DNA of 44,104 nt from Halomonas halodenitrificans DSM 735 (lineage in GTDB: Bacteria; Pseudomonadota; Gammaproteobacteria; Pseudomonadales; Halomonadaceae), in assembly GCF_000620045.1 (NCBI RefSeq), contig NZ_JHVH01000028.1:1-44104 (forward strand), in the 5' to 3' direction. Shown in pieces: positions 28,785 through 37,082 of this stretch. Both the position numbers and the translations under genes were made by a program. Numbering within the stretch: the first letter of the stretch is position 1; the number at the start of each line of letters is the position of its first letter. The notes under the pieces are model-generated. The model saw only the letters and a list, made by a program, of their open reading frames with translations. It had not been told where the DNA came from and did no database searches.

Positions 28785-30114
28785 TAACGCCGGCCCGCGG
28801 GAGCGGGCGTTGCTGGAGGAGAACGCTCGACTGCATCGGATCGTCACGGCGCTGATGGAGCGTGTGGAGTCGGCGGGAATGGCGGGTGATGCCCCCTATG
28901 CAGCCTTCGAGCATGCGGTGCTGCTCGCCGAGCAGGTTCGTGAGCGCACCGAGACGCTGCAGCACACCCTCGCCGAACTGCATGCCGCCAAGGCAGAGGC
29001 GGAGGCGGCCAACCTTTCCAAGACCCGCTTTTTGGCCGCGGTGAGTCATGATCTGCTGCAGCCGCTGAATGCCGCGCGCTTATTCACCAGTGCCCTGGAA
29101 GAGCATCGCCTGCCGGCGCCTTCGACCCGATTGGTCGGCAATATCGACCGTTCACTCAAGGACGTGGAGGCGCTGCTCGGCACCCTGGTGGATATCTCGC
29201 GGCTCGATGCCGGAGTGCTCGAGCCGGATATCACCGCCTTCCCCGTCGCCCGGCTGCTCGACGTACTGGCAGAGGAGTATCGCCAGATGGTCGCGTCTCC
29301 GGGGCTTGAACTGCACTATGTGGGCAGCAGCGCGGTAGTGGCCTCGGACCTGGCCTTGCTGGCCCGGGTCGTGCGTAACTTCCTGACCAATGCCCTCCGC
29401 TACACCCGGCGCGGCAAGATCCTGTTGGGTTGCCGTCGCCGCCCCGAGGGAATCGAAGTCCTGGTGGCGGACAGCGGGCCAGGGATCCCGGAGGCGCAGC
29501 GCGAGACGATCTTCCAGGAGTTTCAGCGCCTGGGCGACCATCACGACGCCGAGGATCGTGGCCTTGGACTGGGTCTCGCCATCGTCGATCGCATCGCGGG
29601 AATGCTCGCTCATCCCCTGCGGCTGACCACCGTGCCGGGCCGCGGCGCGCTCTTCTCGATCCTGGTTCCCCATGGCCGGTTGTCGCCGGTCGTCCACCAG
29701 CCTCTTGCGGTATCCGGGCCCGGGCAAGCCAGCGTTCTGGAGCAGGCGCGGATCTGGGTAATCGACAATGATCCCGGCATCTGCTCGGGGATGGCCGCAC
29801 TGCTGGAGGGTTGGGGGTGTCGCACTTTGACCGCGACTTCGCTGGGCGACCTGGAGAACAAGGCGGCCGGAGAGCGAGCGGACGCCTTGCTGGTGGATTA
29901 TCACCTGGCCGAAGCGGGTATTGATGGCCTGGCGGCAGCGGCCAGGTTACGGGAGCGTCAACCTGGGCTCCCGGTCGTGGTGATCACCGCCAACCACGAT
30001 ACGGCGATCAAGGGCCTGGCCCGTCAGCTGGGCTATGGTTGCTTGCTCAAGCCCCTCAAGCCGCTGCGATTGCGCATGCTCCTGCTGGACCTGCTGGGGA
30101 GTCGCTCAGGGTGA
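28714..30114 (+). CDS. nahK: Hybrid sensor histidine kinase, NahK/ErcS'-like
   Basis: Cytosolic hybrid kinase: a coiled-coil N-terminus (RALLEENARLHRIVTALMERVE, then about residues 70-105), a HisKA domain with His112 in FLAAVSHDLLQPLNAA, an ATPase domain with NFLTNALRYT, DSGPGIPEAQRE and GLGLGLAI, and a receiver with Asp395 in ALLVDYHL and the switch lysine in CLLKPLKPL. In Pseudomonas the NO-bound FIST partner inhibits such a kinase. Start is uncertain: ATG at 28714 has GGGGAG 7 bases upstream and overlaps nosP by 71 bases; a TTG at 28753 fits family length better but has a weaker site. No transmembrane or PAS domain is seen. Confidence 0.88.
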   Translation: MACTSTRPSPGLPLDLGQPRQAPDNAGPRERALLEENARLHRIVTALMERVESAGMAGDAPYAAFEHAVLLAEQVRERTETLQHTLAELHAAKAEAEAANLSKTRFLAAVSHDLLQPLNAARLFTSALEEHRLPAPSTRLVGNIDRSLKDVEALLGTLVDISRLDAGVLEPDITAFPVARLLDVLAEEYRQMVASPGLELHYVGSSAVVASDLALLARVVRNFLTNALRYTRRGKILLGCRRRPEGIEVLVADSGPGIPEAQRETIFQEFQRLGDHHDAEDRGLGLGLAIVDRIAGMLAHPLRLTTVPGRGALFSILVPHGRLSPVVHQPLAVSGPGQASVLEQARIWVIDNDPGICSGMAALLEGWGCRTLTATSLGDLENKAAGERADALLVDYHLAEAGIDGLAAAARLRERQPGLPVVVITANHDTAIKGLARQLGYGCLLKPLKPLRLRMLLLDLLGSRSG

Positions 30115-30786
30115 TACGCCATGGCGCTCGGCCAGCAGGCCCTCGAGGTCGGCCTCACCCACGGCGAGGATCGCCTGGACTCGGCCCGGTACGCCGAGCT
30201 TGTGCAGGATCGCCGAAACATGGGACTTCACCGTGGTCTCGGCGATAGCCAGTTCCCGGGCAATCACCTTGTTGGAGGCCCCGTGGCGCAGGCGCAGCAG
30301 TACTTCGAGCTGCTTGTCGGTGAGCTCGTGGAGGCGTAATGAGGGGGAGCTCTGCTCCGGTACGGGAGGCGGCCGTGGCGGGGGAGGACGACGCATGATA
30401 TCCGGGGGCAGGTAGAGCTGTCCTTCCAATAGCTGGTTCAGTGCCGCGAGGAGGTCCCGACGCGGCGTCGACTTGGGGATATAGCCCACCGCCCCGAGGT
30501 TGATGGCGTCGAGGATGGTGCGCCGTTCCTGGTCCGCGGAGAGGATGGCCACCGGCAGCCAGGGGAGGGTGTCACGCAATACTCGCAGACCCTCGAGCCC
30601 CTCGGAGTCGGGTAGGCCGAGGTCGAGCAGCACCAGGTCGAGCTCATCACAGGCCTCGGCGCGCCGCAGGGCCTCGCCCAGGCTCTCCGCCTCCAACAGA
30701 CGACTGCCGGGCAGGCCTGCCTCGATGACGGCGGCAATGGCCTCACGGAACAGCGGGTGGTCATCGGCAACCATCAGGGTATGCAT
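30106..30786 (-). CDS. LuxR/NarL-type response regulator (AgmR/ErbR-like)
   Basis: A 226-residue regulator. Receiver domain with acidic pocket Asp8-Asp9, phosphoacceptor Asp55 in LVLLDLGLPDSEG and Lys in GYIPKST; a proline-rich linker MRRPPPPRPPPVPEQ; a C-terminal LuxR helix-turn-helix (about residues 157-210) LTDKQLEVLLRLRHGASNKVIARELAIAETTVKSHVSAILHKLG. Its stop overlaps the 3' end of nahK by nine bases, convergently, and it diverges from exaC. In Pseudomonas, AgmR/ErbR regulators beside the NahK-like kinase ErcS' control ethanol oxidation genes, so activation of exaC/adhP is likely. Start at 30786 has only a modest ribosome binding site. Confidence 0.87.
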   Translation of the reverse strand: MHTLMVADDHPLFREAIAAVIEAGLPGSRLLEAESLGEALRRAEACDELDLVLLDLGLPDSEGLEGLRVLRDTLPWLPVAILSADQERRTILDAINLGAVGYIPKSTPRRDLLAALNQLLEGQLYLPPDIMRRPPPPRPPPVPEQSSPSLRLHELTDKQLEVLLRLRHGASNKVIARELAIAETTVKSHVSAILHKLGVPGRVQAILAVGEADLEGLLAERHGVSP

Positions 30787-30811
30787 GGGCAATATCTCGT
30801 TGAGCTCTCCA

Positions 30812-30831
30812 CCTCCTCCCGAAGGAGGAGG
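30812..30831 (-). other. Hairpin in the leader of the response regulator
   Basis: CCTCCTCC (30812-30819) and GGAGGAGG (30824-30831) form a perfect 8-bp stem with a CGAA loop. In the minus-strand mRNA an SD-like GGAGGAGG is locked in it about 25 bases before the ATG. It may affect translation of the regulator. Confidence 0.45.
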
Positions 30832-30837
30832 CCCTCT

Positions 30838-30854
30838 CATACCACCGTAGTATG
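30838..30854. promoter_or_regulatory. Palindrome between the response regulator and exaC
   Basis: CATACCACCGTAGTATG has perfect 5-base arms (CATAC/GTATG) around 7 bases. It is centred in the divergent region, about 70 bases before exaC, where an activator site is expected. The binding protein is unknown; the neighbouring LuxR-type regulator is the obvious candidate. Confidence 0.4.
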
Positions 30855-30922
30855 TCGCACCGGGCGTAACTGGCCAACACTAGGCGTGTATCGCCACAAC
30901 CACAACAGCCAGGAGATACTCA

Positions 30923-32443
30923 ATGATCTACGCTAATCCCGGCCAGCCCGGCTCCCCCGTCAGCTTCGAGAAGCGCTACGGCAACTATATTGGCGGCGAG
31001 TTCGTTCCGCCGGTCAAGGGTGAGTACTTCGACAACGTCAGCCCGGTCAACGGCGAGGTGTTCTGCGAGATTCCCCGCTCGGGGGCCGAGGATATCGACA
31101 AGGCACTGGATGCTGCCCACGCCGCGGCGCCGGCCTGGGGCAAGACCTCGGCCGCCGAGCGTTCCAACATCCTGCTCAAGATCGCCGAGCGCATCGAACA
31201 GAACATCGAGCTGCTGGCGGTTGCCGAGACCTGGGACAACGGCAAGGCGGTTCGTGAGACCCTCAATGCGGACGTTCCGCTGGCCGTCGATCACTTTCGC
31301 TATTTTGCCGGCTGCATTCGGGCCCAGGAAGGTACCGCCGCCGATATCGACGCCAATACCGTGGCCTACCACTTTCATGAACCGCTGGGCGTGGTGGGCC
31401 AGATTATCCCCTGGAACTTCCCGCTGCTGATGGGCGTCTGGAAGCTGGCCCCGGCCCTGGCCGCGGGCAACTGCGTGGTGCTCAAGCCCGCCGAGCAGAC
31501 GCCGGCCTCGATTCTCAAGCTGATGGAGGTCATCGGTGACCTGCTGCCCCCGGGCGTGGTCAATATCGTCAACGGGTATGGCGCCGAGGCGGGCCAGGCA
31601 CTGGCCACCAGCCAGCGCATCGCCAAGATCGCCTTTACCGGCTCGACCCCGGTGGGCTCGCACATCCTCAAGTGTGCCGCCGAGAACATCATTCCCTCGA
31701 CCGTGGAACTGGGTGGCAAGTCACCGAACATCTACTTCGCCGACATCATGAACGCCGAGCCGGCGTTTATCGACAAGGCCGCCGAGGGCCTGGTGCTGGC
31801 CTTCTTCAACCAGGGCGAGGTATGCACCTGCCCCTCCCGAGCGCTGATCCAGGAATCCATGTACGACGCCTTCATGGCCAAGGTGATGGAGAAGGTCGGG
31901 CAGATCAAGCGCGGCAACCCGCTGGATACCGACGTCCAGGTGGGGGCCCAGGCCTCCCAGGAGCAGTTCGACAAGATCATGTCCTATATGGACATCGCCC
32001 GAGAGGAGGGAGCCGAGTTTCTCGCCGGTGGCGACAAGGCAAGCTTCGACCCGGCCTATGACAAGGGCTTCTACATCGAGCCAACGCTGCTCAAGGGCAA
32101 CAACAAGATGCGCGTCTTCCAGGAAGAGATCTTCGGTCCGGTGGTGGCGGTGACCACCTTCAAGGACGAAGAGGAAGCGCTGGCGATTGCCAACGATACC
32201 GAGTTCGGCCTCGGCGCCGGCGTCTGGAGTCGCGACATGAACGTTGCCTTCCGGATGGGGCGTGGCATCCAGGCCGGCCGCGTATGGACCAACTGCTACC
32301 ACCAGTATCCGGCTCACGCCGCCTTCGGTGGCTACAAGAAGTCCGGCGTCGGCCGCGAGACCCACAAGATGGCCCTCGAGCAGTATCAGCAGACCAAGAA
32401 CCTGCTGGTCAGCTACGACATCAATCCCATGGGCTTCTTCTGA
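30923..32443 (+). CDS. exaC: NAD-dependent aldehyde dehydrogenase, ExaC/AcoD type
   Basis: Oxidises acetaldehyde and other aldehydes to acids in the cytosol. The 506-residue protein has the ALDH motifs [39 protein letters not shown], general base Glu262 in [12 protein letters not shown] and nucleophile Cys301 in [12 protein letters not shown]. The C-terminal [20 protein letters not shown] and a short tail NPMGFF are typical of ExaC/AcoD tetramers. CAGGAGATACTCA precedes the ATG. It is followed by adhP after a hairpin. Context with NosP, NahK and an AgmR-like regulator supports a role in alcohol oxidation. Confidence 0.95.
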   Translation: MIYANPGQPGSPVSFEKRYGNYIGGEFVPPVKGEYFDNVSPVNGEVFCEIPRSGAEDIDKALDAAHAAAPAWGKTSAAERSNILLKIAERIEQNIELLAVAETWDNGKAVRETLNADVPLAVDHFRYFAGCIRAQEGTAADIDANTVAYHFHEPLGVVGQIIPWNFPLLMGVWKLAPALAAGNCVVLKPAEQTPASILKLMEVIGDLLPPGVVNIVNGYGAEAGQALATSQRIAKIAFTGSTPVGSHILKCAAENIIPSTVELGGKSPNIYFADIMNAEPAFIDKAAEGLVLAFFNQGEVCTCPSRALIQESMYDAFMAKVMEKVGQIKRGNPLDTDVQVGAQASQEQFDKIMSYMDIAREEGAEFLAGGDKASFDPAYDKGFYIEPTLLKGNNKMRVFQEEIFGPVVAVTTFKDEEEALAIANDTEFGLGAGVWSRDMNVAFRMGRGIQAGRVWTNCYHQYPAHAAFGGYKKSGVGRETHKMALEQYQQTKNLLVSYDINPMGFF

Positions 32444-32449
32444 GGCCTG

Positions 32450-32474
32450 GCCGCCCGGCCGATCCGGGCGGCTT
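32450..32474 (+). other. Hairpin between exaC and adhP
   Basis: GCCGCCCGG (32450-32458) pairs exactly with CCGGGCGGC (32464-32472) over CCGAT, followed by TTCCCC. It lacks a real T-run and probably acts as a 3' stabiliser or partial terminator giving more ExaC than AdhP. Confidence 0.55.
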
Positions 32475-32548
32475 CCCCCGTACTTCTTCCCCTGACACCT
32501 GAGCGTAACGGGCGGCACCCGGCTGCCCGGCAACTGAGGAAAACCGAT

Positions 32549-33574
32549 ATGGACAAGACGATGCAAGCCGCGGTAGTGCGCAAGTTCGGCGAACCGCTGG
32601 CCATCGAAGAGGCCGCGATACCTCGGCCGCAGCAGGGCGAAATTCTGGTCAAGGTGGCCGCCACCGGTGTCTGCCACACGGACCTGCATGCCGCCCACGG
32701 TGACTGGCCGGTCAGGCCCGAGCCGCCCTTTATTCCGGGGCATGAAGGGGTTGGCCATATCGTGGCGGTGGGTGACGGTGTGAGCCACGTCAAGGAAGGG
32801 GATCGTGTCGGGGTGCCCTGGCTCTATTCGGCCTGTGGTTACTGTGAGCACTGCCTGGGTGGCTGGGAAACCCTGTGTGAATCACAGCAGAATACCGGCT
32901 ACTCGGTGAACGGCAGCTTCGCCGATTACACCCTGGCCGATGCCGGTTTCGTGGGGCGGTTGCCCGACAATGTGGATTTCCTCGAGATCGCCCCCGTGCT
33001 GTGTGCCGGTGTAACGGTCTACAAGGGCCTCAAGATGACCGACACCCGCCCCGGTCAGTGGGTGGTGATCTCGGGCATCGGTGGGCTCGGTCATATGGCG
33101 GTTCAGTATGCCCGCGCCATGGGGCTCAATGTCGCGGCGGTGGATATCGATGACGCCAAGCTGGCCCACGCCGAACGGCTCGGTGCGGCCGTCACCGTGA
33201 ATGCCCTGAAGACCGACCCCGCGGCCTTCCTGAAACGCGAGATCGGTGGCGCGCATGGCGCACTGGTTACCGCCGTGTCGCCCAAGGCGTTTGATCAGGC
33301 CCAGGGCATGCTGCGCCGCGGTGGTACCCTGGTGCTTAATGGCCTGCCGCCGGGTGATTTCCCGCTGCCTATCTTCGATACCGTTCTCAACGGTATCACC
33401 GTACGCGGCTCCATCGTCGGCACCCGTCAGGACTTGCAGGAGGCACTGGACTTCGCCGGTGAAGGAAAGGTGGGAGCTACCGTGGCAACCGACAGGCTGG
33501 AGAACATCAATGATATCTTCCAGCGCATGATCGAGGGCAAGATCGAGGGGCGTGTGGTACTCGACATGAGCTGA
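32549..33574 (+). CDS. adhP: Zinc-dependent alcohol dehydrogenase, AdhP type
   Basis: NAD-dependent medium-chain alcohol dehydrogenase of 341 residues. Catalytic zinc ligands are Cys42, His65-Glu66 ([14 protein letters not shown] and [13 protein letters not shown]) and the Cys of [12 protein letters not shown]; the structural zinc has Cys96, Cys99, Cys102 and Cys110. The NAD-binding motif is [14 protein letters not shown], followed by VDIDDAKL with the acidic residue that selects NAD. TGAGGAAAACCGAT stands before the ATG. Together with ExaC it would oxidise ethanol to acetate, or run in reverse depending on conditions. Expected in the same transcript as exaC. Confidence 0.94.
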   Translation: MDKTMQAAVVRKFGEPLAIEEAAIPRPQQGEILVKVAATGVCHTDLHAAHGDWPVRPEPPFIPGHEGVGHIVAVGDGVSHVKEGDRVGVPWLYSACGYCEHCLGGWETLCESQQNTGYSVNGSFADYTLADAGFVGRLPDNVDFLEIAPVLCAGVTVYKGLKMTDTRPGQWVVISGIGGLGHMAVQYARAMGLNVAAVDIDDAKLAHAERLGAAVTVNALKTDPAAFLKREIGGAHGALVTAVSPKAFDQAQGMLRRGGTLVLNGLPPGDFPLPIFDTVLNGITVRGSIVGTRQDLQEALDFAGEGKVGATVATDRLENINDIFQRMIEGKIEGRVVLDMS

Positions 33575-33599
33575 GGGGTGTCTTGCTCAGGACCACGCC

Positions 33600-33632
33600 A
33601 AGGGGGCGCGACGGATGTCGCGCCCCCTTTTT
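33600..33632 (+). terminator. Strong intrinsic terminator between adhP and dauA
   Basis: AAGGGGGCGCGAC (33600-33612) pairs exactly with GTCGCGCCCCCTT (33617-33629) over GGAT and is followed by TTT. It lies between convergent genes; the A-rich left foot also gives a short U-run on the other strand, so it may serve both. Confidence 0.92.
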
Positions 33633-35377
33633 CAGCATGATCCATCGGCCAGCCAGCGTTCGGCCAGGCGCAAGGCCCGGTGCTGGTCGGCCACTACCGC
33701 CAGTTGCCCGGCTTCGCGGCGAAGCCCCGCCCGGCGAAGCTTGAGCACCAGCCGCGCCGGCAACCCCACGAATACCAGGCCGATGCCGCGGCCGTGAAGA
33801 TCCTCGGCGAGGGTCTGCAGCGCGACGATGGCGGTGGCGTCCAGGCTGGGCACGTCGTGCATATCGAGAAGCATCACACGGATGTCCGGGTCCACGACCT
33901 GCAGTGAGGAGACGGCCTTCTCGGCGGCACCGAAGAACAGCGGCCCGTCGATATCATAGAGCGCTATCCCGTGGGGCAAGTCATCGCTGCCATCATGGCC
34001 TTGCTCGTCCAGTCGGCGAGTATGGGTCACCTCGGCCATGCGGCGAATGAAGAGTGCCGCCGCCAGCCCCATGCCGACCGCCACCGCCAGCACCATGTCG
34101 AACACCACCGTCAGCGCGAAGCAGATGACCAGGATTGTCACATCGCTTCCCGGCGCACTCTTCAGGGTATGCACGAAGTGACGCGCCTCGCTCATGTTCC
34201 AGGCGATGATGAACAACAGGGCGGCCAGGGCGGCCATGGGTACCAGGGCCAGCACACCCGCCAGCAGGACCACCGCCAGCAGTACCACCAGGGCATGGAC
34301 CACGGCGGCCACCGGCGAGAAGGCGCCGCTGCGGATATTGGTCGCGGTACGGGCGAGGGCCGCCGTGGCGGTGATACCGCCGAAGAAGGGGGCAACGATA
34401 TTGCCCAGGCCCTGGCCCAGCAGCTCGGCATTGGGGTCGTGTCGGGTGCGGGTGAGGCCATCGGCCACCACGGCACAGAGCAGCGATTCGATGGCTCCCA
34501 GCATGGCGATGGCCAGTGCCGGGCCCATCAGTTCACGAATCAATGCGAAATCCACCGTAAGCGGCGTGCCATCCGGTCCGGGCAATTGCCAGGGGAGCGT
34601 CAGGCTGGGGGCGAAGGGCGGAATGCCGCTGCCGCTTTCACCCTCCAGGCTCCAGCTGAAGCGCGAGGCGATGGTATCGACCTCGATGCCCAGCGGGATG
34701 ACGGCCAGGGCCACCAGGGTGCCCACGGCGAGCCCTGCCAGCGGTGCGGGTATCGGCAGGCGCAGGCGAGGCCACAGAATCAGGGTCGCCAGGGTGACCA
34801 GGCCGACACCCAGCTCGGCCGGGTCGAGCTGGGGTACTGCCCGGACAATGCTGGCCGCATTGCCCAGTGTGCCTTCGCCCAGCTCTACCTCCAGGCCCAG
34901 GAAGTCGGGCAGCTGCAGCAAGGCGATGACCACGGCAATCCCGGCGGTGAAGCCCAGCACGACCGGGTAGGGCACGAACTGTATCAGGCTGCCGAGTCGT
35001 GCCAGCCCCAGGGCCACCAGGATCATTCCCGCCATCAGGGTGGCGATCAGCAGGCCGCCGACGCCGTGGTTGGCGACGATGGGAAACAGGATCACCACGA
35101 AGGCGGCGGTGGGGCCGGAGACGTTGAAGCGTGAGCCGCCGGTCAGCGCGATGATCGCACCGGCAACAATGGCGGTGTAGAGGCCGTGCTGGGGCGGCAC
35201 GCCGGTGGCGATGGCCAGCGCCATGGAGAGTGGTACGGCGACGATGCCGATGGTCAGGCCGGCGAGCAGATCGCGGCGCAGCTCGGCCAGGCCGTACCCC
35301 TGGCGCCAGGCGGCCACCAGGGCGCTGCCGGGAAGCGGAATCCGGTAGCCGACGCCATCGTCGGAGGAGCGGGACAT
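33632..35377 (-). CDS. dauA: SulP family C4-dicarboxylate transporter, DauA-like
   Basis: A 581-residue SLC26/SulP transporter: an N-terminal membrane domain of about 12-14 helices with RDLLAGLTIGIVAVPLSMALAIA, HGLYTAIVAGAIIALTGGSRFNVSGPTAAFVVIL and MLGAIESLLCAVVADGLTRTRHDPN, then NIVAPFFGGITATAALARTA, and a cytosolic STAS domain (about residues 445-560) with LYDIDGPLFFGAAEKAV and LLDMHDVPSLDATAIVAL. The sequence follows E. coli DauA (YchM), a succinate/aspartate/fumarate transporter, closely across its length. AAGGAGTTGCC lies before the ATG at 35377. A palindrome sits 17 bases upstream of the start. Confidence 0.9.
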   Translation of the reverse strand: MSRSSDDGVGYRIPLPGSALVAAWRQGYGLAELRRDLLAGLTIGIVAVPLSMALAIATGVPPQHGLYTAIVAGAIIALTGGSRFNVSGPTAAFVVILFPIVANHGVGGLLIATLMAGMILVALGLARLGSLIQFVPYPVVLGFTAGIAVVIALLQLPDFLGLEVELGEGTLGNAASIVRAVPQLDPAELGVGLVTLATLILWPRLRLPIPAPLAGLAVGTLVALAVIPLGIEVDTIASRFSWSLEGESGSGIPPFAPSLTLPWQLPGPDGTPLTVDFALIRELMGPALAIAMLGAIESLLCAVVADGLTRTRHDPNAELLGQGLGNIVAPFFGGITATAALARTATNIRSGAFSPVAAVVHALVVLLAVVLLAGVLALVPMAALAALLFIIAWNMSEARHFVHTLKSAPGSDVTILVICFALTVVFDMVLAVAVGMGLAAALFIRRMAEVTHTRRLDEQGHDGSDDLPHGIALYDIDGPLFFGAAEKAVSSLQVVDPDIRVMLLDMHDVPSLDATAIVALQTLAEDLHGRGIGLVFVGLPARLVLKLRRAGLRREAGQLAVVADQHRALRLAERWLADGSC

Positions 35378-35393
35378 GGCAACTCCTTGGCTT

Positions 35394-35414
35394 GTAATAG
35401 AGCGAGGCTATTAC
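35394..35414. promoter_or_regulatory. Inverted repeat upstream of dauA
   Basis: GTAATAG (35394-35400) and CTATTAC (35408-35414) are exact inverted repeats with a 7-base spacer, AT-rich against a GC-rich background, ending 17 bases before the dauA start on the minus strand. It could be an operator near the transcription start or a leader hairpin. Confidence 0.45.
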
Positions 35415-35506
35415 GTTACGCTTTTATGTTGCGGTGCCGCAAGGCCTCTGGCGTGCCATACCGGACAGCTTCCCTCCTGGTCTCCCCGCCGGCCACGCCT
35501 CTTGCC

Positions 35507-35995
35507 TTACTCGCCGGCGGGCGTCTGCCAGGCCTGGGTATTCCAGAGTGGCACGCTGCTCAGGGCATGCTTGAAGCTGCCGCTGCTCTCTTTGGTGCTG
35601 TAGATCAGATACAGCAGCGTCTGGTTGTCGGCATCGAAGATGCGGCGCACCTTGAGGCTCTTGAACAGTACGCTCTTGGAGCGGCGGTAGAGTAGTTCAC
35701 CGCTCGCCGAGGCGTCGATATCGGCCAGCATGGCCGGGGTGATGGGGCCGGTCTGGCGGCAGGCGAGGCTGCTGTCGGAAGGATCGGCCAAGTCCAGATC
35801 GGCCTCGACATTGCTGAGATGGCAGGTCACCCCGGGGATCTTGGGATCCGAGAGGCTCTCGATCTTGATGTCCTTGGTGGTGAACAGGCCCAGTGAGACA
35901 TCGCCCACTTCATAGTCGTTGCCGCAGCCGGCAAGGAGCAGGGGAACCATGGCAGGGGCCAGCAGGCGGGAGAGCCGGGGGCGAAGTCGTGGCAT
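35507..35995 (-). CDS. creA: CreA-like lipoprotein
   Basis: A 162-residue predicted lipoprotein. The signal sequence ends in the lipobox LLAGC with Cys24. The mature part matches the CreA family (YVGVGDVSLGLFTT-like start, here YEVGDVSLGLFTTKDIKIE), then DPKIPGVTCHLSNVEAD, DPSDSSLACRQTGPIT, SKSVLFKSLKVRRIFDADNQTLLYLIYSTK and a C-terminal HALSSVPLW. The function of CreA is not established. It is a probable single gene, 129 bases upstream of dauA on the same strand. Confidence 0.88.
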   Translation of the reverse strand: MPRLRPRLSRLLAPAMVPLLLAGCGNDYEVGDVSLGLFTTKDIKIESLSDPKIPGVTCHLSNVEADLDLADPSDSSLACRQTGPITPAMLADIDASASGELLYRRSKSVLFKSLKVRRIFDADNQTLLYLIYSTKESSGSFKHALSSVPLWNTQAWQTPAGE

Positions 35996-36135
35996 CAGGG
36001 AGTATCCTGTCAGTGATGGCGTGAGTTTCGCCGGGCGTGACCGGGTCTGGAGGCCTGGTGGGCCGAGGATGGTCTACGCTGGGCGTAGGTCCATCGGACC
36101 CGATCGCCCATCTGAATATGTTCAAGAGGTGCGAA

Positions 36136-36588
36136 ATGACAACGTCAATCCTACCCGGCACGACGCCGCTGCGGTACCTGTTGTTCTCTCTGCTGCTCGC
36201 CGCTCCCTTGGCCCTGGCCGCCGACGGCCATGACCTCACCTTCAAGGGGGATGGTAGCTTCAATGGCGCGCATGGTGGCCAGGAGATCCATGTGGCCGTT
36301 GTCGATGCCGATTCCGGCGATGTGGCCGCAACACAGTCCGGCACCGTCTCCGCCGATGAGGCACCGGCCTTCGCGTTCGACTTTCCCGGCGTGCTGAAGG
36401 AGGACGGCAGCTACGCGGTGCACTACTGGATCGACTCCAACTTCGGCGGCGGCAGCGAAGGTGTCTGTGATCCCAAGGGTACCGACCATCAGTGGAATGT
36501 CTCGCTGGACACGACCGGCGAGGCGTTGACCCATGAAGACACCCACCGGCCCCAGGAGCAGACCGACGTCTGCGCCACCTTCGACTGA
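36136..36588 (+). CDS. Secreted protein of unknown function
   Basis: A 150-residue precursor. The signal peptide covers about residues 1-31 (LRYLLFSLLLAAPLALAADG). The mature part is acidic and looks like one beta-sandwich domain: HDLTFKGDGSFNGAHGGQEI, HVAVVDADSGDVAATQSGTV, FAFDFPGVLKEDGSYAVHYW, IDSNFGGGSEGVCDPKGTDHQWNVSL. Two cysteines (in GVCDP and DVCATFD) could pair in the periplasm. I do not recognise a named family. The ATG at 36136 follows AGAGGT at a good distance; an ATG at 36118 is also in frame. Alone between creA (divergent) and the CCGSCQ gene. Confidence 0.75.
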   Translation: MTTSILPGTTPLRYLLFSLLLAAPLALAADGHDLTFKGDGSFNGAHGGQEIHVAVVDADSGDVAATQSGTVSADEAPAFAFDFPGVLKEDGSYAVHYWIDSNFGGGSEGVCDPKGTDHQWNVSLDTTGEALTHEDTHRPQEQTDVCATFD

Positions 36589-36801
36589 GGCGGTTCGGCC
36601 GGCCCGGCAGTGTCGGGCCGGCCGACCGGCGAACCCGAGCAGGATCGTCGACCGTCGACTGAGAGGCATCCGGGGCTCGGCCGTCGATAAGCACAGCAGA
36701 TCGATATTCCTCGGCCAGGCGGCGCATGGCATTGACGGCATGCTCGGGCCGAAATAAGATGCATGTGTAATGAATCTTAATGCTGCTGCGAGGTCATCTC
36801 G

Positions 36802-36981
36802 ATGGGACTGCTCAAGAATCTATTCAAGAAAGATAGTGCCGAAAAACCGGTGGTACAGACACATGAGCCCGTTGAGGCAAAACAGGCGGAGGTCGACTCA
36901 GCCACCGACTCCGTCGCCGATACTGCCGAGAAGAAGCCTAAGCATGGAGAAGATGGCGTTTGCTGCGGATCATGCCAATAG
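36802..36981 (+). CDS. Small protein with C-terminal CCGSCQ tail (CCGSCS-motif family)
   Basis: A 59-residue frame missed by length filters: MGLLKNLFKKDSAEKPVV at the start, a Glu/Ala/Asp-rich middle (about residues 20-45), and the tail KHGEDGVCCGSCQ then TAG. The ending CCGSC-S/Q is the hallmark of a small-protein family named for this motif, of unknown function; the cysteines could bind metal. The amphipathic, Leu/Phe/Lys-rich N-terminus could touch a membrane. GAGG lies about 9 bases before the ATG. A strong terminator follows 35 bases after the stop, which supports a separate transcript. Confidence 0.75.
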   Translation: MGLLKNLFKKDSAEKPVVQTHEPVEAKQAEVDSATDSVADTAEKKPKHGEDGVCCGSCQ

Positions 36982-37015
36982 TCTGGCAGTGAAGGGCGCA
37001 ATCCCCTTCGTCATT

Positions 37016-37054
37016 GACCACGGGCTCTCCTGACGGAGAGTCCGTGGTCATTTC
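37016..37054 (+). terminator. Terminator after the CCGSCQ gene
   Basis: GACCACGG-CTCTCC (37016-37030, one bulge) pairs with GGAGAG-CCGTGGTC (37035-37049) over TGAC, followed by ATTTC. It lies between convergent genes and can serve both. Confidence 0.75.
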
Positions 37055-37082
37055 AGGGGTCGCCGGGGCGAGCCAACGCCGG

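Noticed and set aside
33971..35134. 387-codon plus-strand frame opposite dauA
   Set aside because: Low-complexity Gln/Gly/His composition, antisense to a well-supported transporter.
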